NCBI GenBank assembly: GCA_003519375.1
Contig: DOWV01000255.1
Coordinates: 2,034 to 7,487, forward strand
Source: Bacteroidota bacterium
GTDB lineage: Bacteria; Bacteroidota; Ignavibacteria; UBA10030
DNA length: 5,454 bases
Direction: 5' to 3'
Shown: in pieces, positions 1 to 5,440 of the stretch
Layout of the letters: every line of letters begins with the position of its first letter
Numbering within the stretch: position 1 is the stretch's first letter
Translations under genes and position numbers: made by a program
The notes under the pieces: generated by a model
The model's database searches: none
What the model was told of the DNA's origin: nothing
The model's input: the letters and a program-made list of their open reading frames with translations, nothing else

Positions 1-1269
1 CCGCTGCCGGAAGTGTCGCTCATCGTTGTGACCGACGGCGAAAGAATCCTGGGCCTGGGCGATCTCGGTTCGGACGGCATGGGTATTCCGGTCGGAAAGA
101 TCAATCTCTACGTCGCGGCGGGCGGACTCCATCCCTCGTGTTGCCTTCCGATCTGTCTTGATGTCGGGACGAACAATGACCGGCTGCTCAACGATCCATT
201 GTACCTCGGATACTGCCAGCGGAGGCTCGAAGGGAAGGAGTACGATGAGTTCATCGAGCGCTTCGTCCTCGGCGTGAAGCGGAACTTCCCGAACGCGCTT
301 CTGCAGTGGGAAGACTTCGCCAAGCACAAAGCATTCAAGCTGCTCGAGCGCTATCGCGACCGGATTCTCTCGTTCAATGACGACATCCAGGGAACCGGTG
401 CGGTGTCGCTTGCCGCGCTTCTGACGGCCATGGACATCAAGAAGGAGCGTTTCAGCGACCAGCGGTACATCGTTGTGGGGATGGGTCAGGCCGGTTCGGG
501 CATCGCTAATAACATCTGGACGATGCTGAAGGAAGAGGGCGCATCCGATGAGGGAGCCCAGAGCCGCATTTTTGCCGTCGATGCCCCGGGTCTGTTGATG
601 GAGGATACGCCGGGCCTCGAACCATATCAGAAGAAATTCGTACAGAAGCGGTCGACGGTGGCAGGGTGGAAACTCGAGAATCCCGGCGTGATCAGGCTTC
701 CGGACGTTGTGCGGAATTCAAAGGCGACCGTCCTGATCGGTGTTACCGCGCAAAACGGACTCTTCAACGAAGCGATTCTCACGCAGATGGCGAAAAATAC
801 GGGCCATCCGATCATCTTCGCACTCTCGAATCCTACGTCCAAGTCCGAATGCACGCCCGAAGAAGTGGTGAAGGCGACGAAGGGGAAGGCGTTTATGGCG
901 GCGGGGAGCCCGTTCGCACCTCTCCAGTACGAAGGGAAGGAGCTCATCACGTCGCAGTGCAACAACATGTTCATCTATCCCGGCATGGGATTGGGTGCGC
1001 TGGTGAGCCGCGCGTCGAAAGTGACATCGAAGATGTTCCTGAGCGCGAGCAGAGCCTTGAGTGCGCTCGTGACACCGGAGCAGCGCAGCAGGAACATGCT
1101 CCTGCCGAGCATGAAGGACATCAGGGATGTCTCGTTACACATCGCGAAGGCAGTGGCGATCGAAGCGCGCGATTCCGGCCTCGGTCGTCTCCTGAGCGAC
1201 GAAGAATATGAGCGCGTCATCCGCAAGGCTCAGTGGGAGCCGCACTACTACCGCTTCAGACCGAAATAG
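1..1269 (+). CDS. maeA: NAD(P)-dependent malic enzyme, C-terminal part (5' end outside window)
   Basis: Malic enzyme oxidatively decarboxylates (S)-malate to pyruvate and CO2 with NAD(P)+ and a divalent metal, in the cytoplasm, linking the TCA cycle to pyruvate. The frame is open from base 1 (PLPEVSLIVVTDGERILGLG), so the GTG at 13 is internal. By alignment from memory to the 540-580-residue bacterial/mitochondrial type, about 130-160 N-terminal residues, including the catalytic tyrosine, lie upstream. In the 422 visible residues I see TDGERILGLGD (substrate-binding Arg at about 15), GMGIPVGK with the catalytic Lys at about 33, the metal ligands in QWEDF (about 103-106) and FNDDIQGT (about 125-132), the Rossmann motif GMGQAG (about 160-165), and the late FALSNPTSKSECT and ASGSPF-like (AAGSPFAP) motifs. 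The frame is intact to the TAG stop. NAD versus NADP preference cannot be settled, so the symbol is by family only. A terminator follows, separating it from the sensory locus. Confidence 0.95.
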   Translation, partial: PLPEVSLIVVTDGERILGLGDLGSDGMGIPVGKINLYVAAGGLHPSCCLPICLDVGTNNDRLLNDPLYLGYCQRRLEGKEYDEFIERFVLGVKRNFPNALLQWEDFAKHKAFKLLERYRDRILSFNDDIQGTGAVSLAALLTAMDIKKERFSDQRYIVVGMGQAGSGIANNIWTMLKEEGASDEGAQSRIFAVDAPGLLMEDTPGLEPYQKKFVQKRSTVAGWKLENPGVIRLPDVVRNSKATVLIGVTAQNGLFNEAILTQMAKNTGHPIIFALSNPTSKSECTPEEVVKATKGKAFMAAGSPFAPLQYEGKELITSQCNNMFIYPGMGLGALVSRASKVTSKMFLSASRALSALVTPEQRSRNMLLPSMKDIRDVSLHIAKAVAIEARDSGLGRLLSDEEYERVIRKAQWEPHYYRFRPK

Positions 1270-1290
1270 CGCCGTCATTGCAGCTACATG

Positions 1291-1338
1291 AAAAGAGTCC
1301 GACCTCTCACGGTTGCTTGATGGGGAGGCCGGACTTTT
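1291..1338 (+). terminator. Rho-independent terminator of the malic enzyme gene
   Basis: An 11-bp stem pairs AGTCCGACCTC (1296-1306) with GAGGCCGGACT (1325-1335), with a single A-C mismatch (1302/1329), and closes a loop of about 18 nt. The 3' arm runs into TTTT (1335-1338). An A-run (1291-1294) precedes the 5' arm, so the structure could also work for transcription from the right. It begins about 25 bp after the malic enzyme stop. The T tract is short, so efficiency is uncertain. Confidence 0.75.
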
Positions 1339-1525
1339 CATTTGGTCGGCGTAGCTGTCCGAATGCTTTCCCGTTCCCCACCTCGGAAGTCGGACTCCTC
1401 ACACGAAGAAAGGCCCGCCTAGTACGTCTCCGACCGCGACGCCATTTTTCAAGGGGGGTCGAATTTCTCCGATTCTTCGTCCTAACTGTTTTTGATGTAA
1501 GCAGATAGAGGAAAAACGGGCGAAC

Positions 1526-1553
1526 TTGAAAAATACCAAGTTTACGGTATTGT
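1526..1553 (+). promoter_or_regulatory. Possible sigma-70 type promoter overlapping operator copy A
   Basis: TTGAAA (1526-1531) and TATTGT (1548-1553) are separated by 16 bp, giving five of six and four of six matches to the classical -35 and -10 hexamers. The GGTATTGTG end of the repeat is conserved in both copies beyond the symmetrical part, as expected if it doubles as a -10 element. If used, the leader of the exported-protein gene would be roughly 105 nt. At copy B the -35 is weaker (TTCGAA). The call is tentative, because promoter consensus differs in some candidate phyla. Confidence 0.35.
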
Positions 1554-1554
1554 G
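1528..1554. promoter_or_regulatory. Operator-like inverted repeat, copy A
   Basis: The sequence is GAAAAATACC, five variable bases, then TACGGTATTGTG. The symmetrical core is AATACC (1532-1537) and GGTATT (1546-1551), separated by 8 bp. The same 27-bp arrangement recurs at 5109-5135, identical at 22 positions; all five differences fall in the centre. The site lies about 115 bp upstream of the first gene of the sensory locus. LuxR/NarL/FixJ-type regulators commonly bind inverted repeats of this size, so the regulator encoded at 4422-5081 is the natural candidate ligand. That assignment is inference. Confidence 0.6.
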
Positions 1555-1601
1555 CATCAGGCGGCCCCCAAGTACCATAGTCGGGCGGAAAACAAGACTC
1601 C

Positions 1602-1640
1602 GGGGAGAGAGCTGATCTTCCGCAATCGGCCGATCTCCCC
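1602..1640 (+). promoter_or_regulatory. 5'-leader hairpin before the exported-protein gene
   Basis: GGGGAGA (1602-1608) is perfectly complementary to TCTCCCC (1634-1640), and a small inner hairpin CCG-CAAT-CGG lies at 1620-1629. The hairpin ends 15 nt before the Shine-Dalgarno GGGAGG (1656-1661). The CTCCC of its 3' arm (1635-1639) could instead pair with GGGAG of the Shine-Dalgarno, so the two structures are mutually exclusive. It is not followed by a T-run and is therefore not a terminator. Confidence 0.4.
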
Positions 1641-1666
1641 AAACACTTCCTGATAGGGAGGCTTCC

Positions 1667-2086
1667 ATGCAAACAACAAAACGAAAATTCTTTACCTTAC
1701 TCTCGGCTGCTGTGCTGACAGCACTTGTTCTTTTCCTGGTTTCGACGGGAGCGACGAACGCCGGCGCCCGACCGCAAGAGTACACCGGAGCGAACAATCA
1801 CATCATCACACTTGACCAGGCGGTGAAGTATGTTGAAAACTACGCCGCGTCTCCAAAGTATTCGGTTAAGGGTGGATACTTCGACAGAAGCATTTTTGAC
1901 AAGATTCTCGCGCAAGAAGGCTGCATTGGCGTCCGATGCTATTATGCGCAGAAGGAAGACGGATCTCCATCTCTCGTGCTCGTTGGCGTTGATGCGCAGG
2001 GGAAGGATATGGCCAGTGGAATTCTTGGCGATGATTGGGTTCCGTGTCCGCCTTTGTGTGGCATCGCGAGCCCACTCGTCAAATAA
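1667..2086 (+). CDS. Small exported four-cysteine protein, uncharacterised family
   Basis: This 139-residue protein has a typical Sec signal peptide: basic start (KRK, residues 5-7), a hydrophobic core at about 8-27 and likely cleavage after Ala32 or Ala34. There is no lipobox, so the mature protein of about 105 residues should be soluble outside the cytoplasmic membrane. The mature part contains ITLDQAVKYVENY (47-59), GGYFDRSIFDKILAQEGCIGVRCYYA (69-94), LVLVGVDAQGKDM (103-115) and a C-terminal PCPPLC (126-131). The four cysteines (86, 91, 127, 131) are all in the mature part and could form two disulfides or a metal site; there is no CXXCH haem motif. I recall similar hypothetical proteins with KILxQxGCxGIRxYY and CPPxC in Bacteroidota-type genomes, function unknown. 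The start is supported by GGGAGG, 5 nt before the ATG. It is first in the locus, 9 bp ahead of the 7-TM gene. Confidence 0.85.
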   Translation: MQTTKRKFFTLLSAAVLTALVLFLVSTGATNAGARPQEYTGANNHIITLDQAVKYVENYAASPKYSVKGGYFDRSIFDKILAQEGCIGVRCYYAQKEDGSPSLVLVGVDAQGKDMASGILGDDWVPCPPLCGIASPLVK

Positions 2087-2095
2087 GGTAAAATT

Positions 2096-2737
2096 GTGAA
2101 ACTCCCGATCCTTGTCTATTTCGTAGTCGGAAGCTCATTCCTGGCGGCGATGGTCGCACTGGTGAGATATCATAGACTCGATACGGCGGCGAAGGCATTG
2201 GCATGGCTATGCATTGCTAACTACTGTGAGGGCGCGGTCGCGTACATCTTGAGTTTGAGGAAGATTAGAAATCTCGAGCTTCTGAACGACTACAGACCAA
2301 TCGAGCTATTCTTGACCGCCTGTGTCTTCTATTTCATGGTGCAGAGCCGCACTGCCAGGAGGCTGCTTGTTCTCTGCACATCGATATTCGTTCTGGTGTG
2401 GATCGCCGACAAGATCTTTCTCGATGACCCGGGCCACCTCAACAATCGGATGGCACTGCTCTCGAGAGTTGTGGCGGTCATTATGTCGATTGCATCTCTT
2501 TACTTCGGGGCAAAGGAATCGGAGACTCTGTTCATCGAACGGCCGCTCTTTTGGGTCGGAACGGCCGTTCTGCTTTACTCCTCGGGCACGCTGCTCGTTC
2601 TTGGCTTGAGCAATCAACTTGCATTCATGAATCGTGAAATTTTCATCATGGCCTGGCAGATCAATTGGATTTTGCTCATTATGGCCAACCTTTTCTATAC
2701 GAAAGGCTTGCTGTGCAAACCTCAACGCCCGAAATAA
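2096..2737 (+). CDS. Seven-helix integral membrane protein, unknown function
   Basis: This 213-residue protein is almost entirely hydrophobic. Likely transmembrane segments lie at about 3-23, 32-54, 68-83, 89-108, 119-139, 150-171 and 181-203, with short loops such as RKIRNLELLNDYRP (55-68) and LDDPGHLNNR (109-118). The short ends and lack of any soluble domain argue against a transporter or enzyme I can name. The start is GTG 2096, with AAGG (2085-2088) overlapping the upstream TAA and 7 nt of spacing, suggesting translational coupling to the exported-protein gene. Its last 25 bp overlap the start of the histidine kinase gene. That context suggests a separately encoded membrane sensing or signal-transfer module for the kinase, like the membrane half of 7TM-type receptor kinases. 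This is inference; no ligand-binding motif is recognisable. Confidence 0.8.
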   Translation: MKLPILVYFVVGSSFLAAMVALVRYHRLDTAAKALAWLCIANYCEGAVAYILSLRKIRNLELLNDYRPIELFLTACVFYFMVQSRTARRLLVLCTSIFVLVWIADKIFLDDPGHLNNRMALLSRVVAVIMSIASLYFGAKESETLFIERPLFWVGTAVLLYSSGTLLVLGLSNQLAFMNREIFIMAWQINWILLIMANLFYTKGLLCKPQRPK

Positions 2738-4296
2738 TCTGGGTTCTTGTCGCAGGGACGCTGCTCCTTCTGACGCTCGCCGCAGGCTACATCATGGTGA
2801 TGTTCTCGAGTCACCGGAGAGTGACCGAGGCCCAGCAGGCGAAATTCGAAGAAGTACAGCGCAGCGAGGAGCGGTACAAGAGCCTGTTTGAAAACTCCGT
2901 TGCCGGCATCATCAAGTTCTCGCTTGAGCACTGGACGGTCGTCGAATCGAATGAGGCCGTCCGGTCGCTTTTCCGGTGCACGAGCAACGAGGAGCTACAG
3001 GGCAGTATACTCAACCTTCCGGACTATGCCCGCCAGGCCATCCATCAATCTTTGCAGGCGAACGGCTTCATCTCTGAATACGAGATCCATGCCTCCCGCC
3101 GCGACGGCGAGGAGCTCTGGCTCCTGTTCTCGGCGAAGATCACGCGCGAAGACCATCTTGCCGAGGCAGTCATGGTCGATATCACGAAGCGAAAGCAATT
3201 CGAAGAGAAGATCAGGGAGCAGGGGACGCTGCTCGACCAGACGCAGGATGCGGTCATCGTTGTCGACGGCCATGGCATCATCGAGTACTGGAACTCGGGA
3301 GCCGAGTTAATGTACGGCTGGTCGCGGCTCGACACGATGGGAAGAGCGCTCGGCGCGCTTCTCTACAGCGACGAGCAATGGGAGAATTTCACCGGCGCGA
3401 TGGAAGACGTCAGGCAGTACGACGAGTGGAACGGCGAGCAGCGGCAACGCCGGAAAGACGGAAAAGACATTCTGGTCGAAAGCCGGTGGAAGCGGATCGA
3501 GAAGGGATCCCGGGGGCGGCTGGCGATCCTGATCGTCAATTCCGATGTGACGGAGAAACGGAAGCTCGAATCGCAGTTCATCAGGGCTCAGAAGATGGAG
3601 AGCATTGCGCTCCTGACCGGCGGTATCGCGCACGATCTTCAGAACATCCTTGCTCCGGTGGCGATGTCCATTCCGCTTCTGCGGAAAAAGCTCACCGACG
3701 AATCGGCCAGGCCCATCCTGAATACGGTTGAAGAAAGCGCCCGCAGCGGACTCGAGCTCGTGCAGAAGATTCTGACGTACGGACGCGGTATCTCGGGCCA
3801 GCGTCTGCATCTGGACGTTGTTCAGATCCTGGATGAGGTGCTGGACATCTTTGCCCCGGGAGTCGCGAGCTCTATCGACCTGCGTCGCCATGTGAACGGG
3901 AGGCCCTGTTTCGTGGCCGGTGATCACAACCAGCTGAAACAGGTGTTGCTCAATCTTCTCGTCAACGCCCGTGACGCGATGCCGTCGGGCGGTGTGCTGG
4001 ACGTCGCGGTTGAGCGGCGGGATCCTGATGAGAGTCTGCTGGATGAATTTCCCGATGTGGAGAGCTGTCCGTACGTGGTTATCAGCGTGCGGGACAGCGG
4101 CAAAGGGATACCGGACGAGAACCGCGACCGCATTTTCGAACCGTTCTTCACGACGAAGGAGCGCGGCGAAGGAACGGGACTCGGGCTTTCGATCGCTCAG
4201 GGGATTGTGCAGAGCCACCGCGGGTACATCACCGTCAAGAGTGTTGCGGAGGAGGGGACGACGTTCCGGGTGTATCTTCCCGCGAGCGGTGAGTAG
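2713..4296 (+). CDS. Membrane-tethered PAS-PAS sensor histidine kinase
   Basis: This is a 527-residue kinase. A single N-terminal transmembrane helix (about 8-31, EIIWVLVAGTLLLLTLAAGY) and a short charged helix (about 32-54) lead to PAS1 (about 52-161, from RYKSLFENSVAGIIKF to VDITKRK) and PAS2 (about 169-284, DAVIVVDGHGIIEYWN to SDVTEKRK). The HisKA domain follows, with phospho-acceptor His307 in GGIAHDLQN. The ATPase domain has an N box (QVLLNLLVNARDAM, 410-423), G1 (DSGKGIP, 461-467), F box (FEPFFTT) and G2 (GTGLGLS, 487-493). There is no receiver, HAMP or periplasmic domain. The HDxxN motif is the type associated with both kinase and phosphatase activity. I chose GTG 2713 over ATG 2665 because GAAAGG (2701-2706) sits 6 nt upstream, the helix then starts near the N-terminus, and the overlap with the 7-TM gene shrinks to 25 bp. 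It is probably cognate to the regulator downstream. Confidence 0.93.
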   Translation: MQTSTPEIIWVLVAGTLLLLTLAAGYIMVMFSSHRRVTEAQQAKFEEVQRSEERYKSLFENSVAGIIKFSLEHWTVVESNEAVRSLFRCTSNEELQGSILNLPDYARQAIHQSLQANGFISEYEIHASRRDGEELWLLFSAKITREDHLAEAVMVDITKRKQFEEKIREQGTLLDQTQDAVIVVDGHGIIEYWNSGAELMYGWSRLDTMGRALGALLYSDEQWENFTGAMEDVRQYDEWNGEQRQRRKDGKDILVESRWKRIEKGSRGRLAILIVNSDVTEKRKLESQFIRAQKMESIALLTGGIAHDLQNILAPVAMSIPLLRKKLTDESARPILNTVEESARSGLELVQKILTYGRGISGQRLHLDVVQILDEVLDIFAPGVASSIDLRRHVNGRPCFVAGDHNQLKQVLLNLLVNARDAMPSGGVLDVAVERRDPDESLLDEFPDVESCPYVVISVRDSGKGIPDENRDRIFEPFFTTKERGEGTGLGLSIAQGIVQSHRGYITVKSVAEEGTTFRVYLPASGE

Positions 4297-4421
4297 AGAA
4301 TCTCACGCTTCGCCCCTTCCGGCAAACAGAGCGGCCGACAAGCCGGGGCTTCGCTCGCAATGACTCTGAGGTTTTTATTCGAATGAAGTTGGTGGAATGC
4401 TGTTGTGAATGGAGAGTGCTT
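4297..4421. other. Gap between kinase and regulator genes
   Basis: These 125 bp separate the kinase stop from the chosen regulator start. They hold GCTTCGCTCGCAATGAC (4348-4364), a recognisable piece of a dispersed repeat, a small AAGC-CGGG-GCTT hairpin (4340-4351) and a T-run at 4372-4376. The hairpin is too weak and too far from the T-run for me to call a terminator, so read-through from the kinase gene is plausible. No clear promoter for the regulator is visible. Confidence 0.45.
4348..4364. repeat. Fragment of a dispersed GTCATTGCGAGCGAAGC-type repeat
   Basis: The reverse complement reads GTCATTGCGAGCGAAGC, which I recognise as the conserved end of a short palindromic repeat found in intergenic spaces of many unrelated bacteria. 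Only one arm is visible here. The opposite side (about 4308-4318, ATCTCACGCTTC) resembles it only loosely, so this is probably a degraded copy. Confidence 0.45.
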
Positions 4422-5081
4422 ATGGAATCGACATCATCGACGAACGGGAAGATCCCGGTCTGGGTCATTGACGACAACCAGGGATTCTGTTTCATACTCG
4501 CCGAATCGCTCAATCAGAGTGATTCGGTGCAGTGCGTGAAGACATTTCATTTTGCGAGGACCGCGCTGCAGACGCTTCCGACGGAAGTGCCGCGGCCGCA
4601 TGTGATCCTGCTCGACATCAAGATGCCGCAGATGTCGGGGCTCGATGCCATCTCATCGATCAAGAGGATCGATCCCGACGTACAGATCCTCATGCTCACG
4701 TCGCATGACCTTGACGAAAACATCCGCACCGCGATGAACCGCGGCGCGTCGGGGTACCTTTTGAAATCCTCGACGCCGGAGGAGATCATTCACGCCATCG
4801 AGAACGTGGAGAAGGGTGGAACGCCGCTCGATCCGATGGTGACGAAGAGGATCATGCATGTCTTTCTCGGCCAGAACGATGAGAACCCGTATCGTCTGAC
4901 GCGGCGTGAGCGCCTCATCCTTCAGTCTATTTCGAGCGGACAAACGACGCTTGAAATCGCGACGAGTCTGAAGCTGAGCCTCTACACCATCGAGACGCAC
5001 GTCAAGAATATCTACCAAAAGCTCAACGTGCACTCGCGGCAGGCTTTGGTGACAAAAGCCAATAAAGAGAGGCTCATTTAG
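4422..5081 (+). CDS. LuxR/NarL/FixJ-type response regulator
   Basis: This is a 219-residue transcription factor. The receiver domain (about 11-130) has the acidic pair Asp17-Asp18 (WVIDDN), phospho-acceptor Asp65 (LLDIKMP), the switch Thr93 (MLTSHD) and Lys115 (GYLLKSS). After a linker with GGTPLDPMVTKRIM comes the GerE/LuxR-type helix-turn-helix (about 159-217): LTRRERLILQSISSGQTTLEIA, with the recognition helix in SLYTIETHVKNIYQKL. All residues needed for phosphorylation are present. Start ATG 4422 is preferred over the in-frame ATG 4383, because GGAGAG (4411-4416) is 5 nt upstream and the extra 13 residues (cysteine-rich) would precede the normal start of a receiver. It follows the kinase by 125 bp on the same strand and is its likely partner. 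A NarL-type regulator with a HisKA (HDxxN) kinase resembles FixL/FixJ more than NarX/NarL. Palindromes on either side of the locus are candidate binding sites. Confidence 0.95.
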   Translation: MESTSSTNGKIPVWVIDDNQGFCFILAESLNQSDSVQCVKTFHFARTALQTLPTEVPRPHVILLDIKMPQMSGLDAISSIKRIDPDVQILMLTSHDLDENIRTAMNRGASGYLLKSSTPEEIIHAIENVEKGGTPLDPMVTKRIMHVFLGQNDENPYRLTRRERLILQSISSGQTTLEIATSLKLSLYTIETHVKNIYQKLNVHSRQALVTKANKERLI

Positions 5082-5108
5082 CGCTGAGTGTATCAACTTG
5101 AGTCATTC

Positions 5109-5135
5109 GAAAAATACCGTACGTACGGTATTGTG
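5109..5135. promoter_or_regulatory. Operator-like palindrome, copy B
   Basis: This second copy of GAAAAATACC-N5-TACGGTATTGTG starts 28 bp after the regulator stop. Here the core is a perfect 20-bp palindrome (5113-5132, AATACCGTAC followed by its reverse complement GTACGGTATT). Both conserved flanks match copy A at 1528-1554. It could be the control site of a transcript leading rightward out of the window. On the opposite strand the palindrome is followed by a T-run, so a leftward terminator is an alternative, but the shared asymmetric flanks favour a protein-binding site. Confidence 0.6.
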
Positions 5136-5310
5136 AGTCCCTTCTCCCCGCCATAGATTTCGTCACTTTGCCGCCCGCCTGTTCCGGCAATGTGTTCCAG
5201 ATTGGACCAGATGAACTACCGACAGCGCGTCGATGAGGCAGCGTCTCACTTTTCGCCTGTCGCCGCGATTCGCTCACAAATGGATTGTTTTGGACAGACT
5301 GCAGATTATC

Positions 5311-5331
5311 CGTCGCGACGAAGTCGCGACG
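5311..5331. repeat. Compact hairpin 1
   Basis: CGTCGCGAC (5311-5319) and GTCGCGACG (5323-5331) form a perfect 9-bp stem with a GAA loop. There is no T-run after it, so it is not an intrinsic terminator. It is paired with a second hairpin of the same size just downstream, a REP-like arrangement. Confidence 0.7.
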
Positions 5332-5335
5332 AGAC

Positions 5336-5359
5336 CTCGTCCTGCTGAAGCAGGACGGG
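5336..5359. repeat. Compact hairpin 2
   Basis: CGTCCTGC (5338-5345) and GCAGGACG (5350-5357) form a perfect 8-bp stem with a TGAA loop; one G-T and one C-G pair can extend it to 5336-5359. It lies 4 bp after hairpin 1, and both stems open with CGTC and close with GACG, suggesting related units. No T-run follows. Confidence 0.7.
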
Positions 5360-5363
5360 CAGC

Positions 5364-5419
5364 TTGCAGACTGCAGACAGCCAGCTTCGAACGTTGAACC
5401 TGGAACCTGAAACCTTAGA
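5364..5419. repeat. Imperfect 7-bp tandem repeat array
   Basis: Read in sevens, the sequence gives eight related units, including CTGCAGA, CGTTGAA, CCTGGAA, CCTGAAA and CCTTAGA, with a rough consensus CCTGGAA. The best-preserved units are at 5399-5412. Heptad arrays like this are known from intergenic DNA of several bacterial groups, and I recall similar CTTGAAA-like strings from the Bacteroidota/Chlorobiota side. The array is degenerate, without coding potential. Confidence 0.55.
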
Positions 5420-5440
5420 CTTGTCCGCCAAAGGCGCCGT

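Larger units (their letters stand above)
1270..1666. other. Intergenic region between malic enzyme and the sensory locus
   Basis: This stretch of about 400 bp contains no convincing gene. It holds the malic enzyme terminator at its left end, an unassigned middle (about 1340-1520), then the palindromic site with an overlapping promoter candidate (1526-1554), a leader hairpin (1602-1640) and the Shine-Dalgarno sequence GGGAGG (1656-1661) of the next gene. The open frames crossing it on either strand are arginine-rich, lack recognisable domains and ignore the terminator, and I treat them as chance. A non-coding RNA in the middle part cannot be excluded from sequence alone. Confidence 0.6.
5295..5377. 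repeat. 11-bp direct repeat bracketing two hairpins
   Basis: CAGACTGCAGA occurs at 5295-5305 and again, exactly, at 5367-5377. The 61 bp between hold both hairpins. The arrangement resembles a small insertion with a target duplication, but the right-hand copy also fits the 7-bp-period array, so chance similarity between repeat units remains possible. Confidence 0.4.

Noticed and set aside
1233..1508. Plus-strand open frame overlapping the malic enzyme end
   Set aside because: It crosses the terminator, has no ribosome-binding site and its product is arginine-rich without any known pattern.
1307..1797. Minus-strand open frames of 121 and 132 codons across the intergenic region
   Set aside because: They run through the operator, the leader and the start of the exported-protein gene, are arginine- and serine-rich and have no recognisable motif.
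3307..4218. A 303-codon open frame on the minus strand
   Set aside because: It lies wholly inside the histidine kinase gene, is rich in His, Arg and Pro, shows no domain, and is explained by antisense reading of a GC-rich gene.
4340..4376. Terminator between kinase and regulator
   Set aside because: The AAGC-CGGG-GCTT stem has only 4 bp and lies about 20 nt from the T-run.
4383..4421. Upstream start ATG 4383 for the response regulator
   Set aside because: It has no well-placed Shine-Dalgarno and would add a cysteine-rich stretch before the receiver domain; ATG 4422 has GGAGAG at proper spacing.
5211..5348. 45-codon frame downstream of operator copy B as a gene
   Set aside because: It has only a weak GGA as ribosome-binding site, an unrecognisable product and a stop inside a repeat hairpin; kept only as a possible gene remnant.
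5311..5359. Intrinsic terminator for the regulator gene, or a CRISPR repeat
   Set aside because: Neither hairpin is followed by a T-run and both are over 220 bp from the stop; there are only two dissimilar stems and no regularly spaced spacers.
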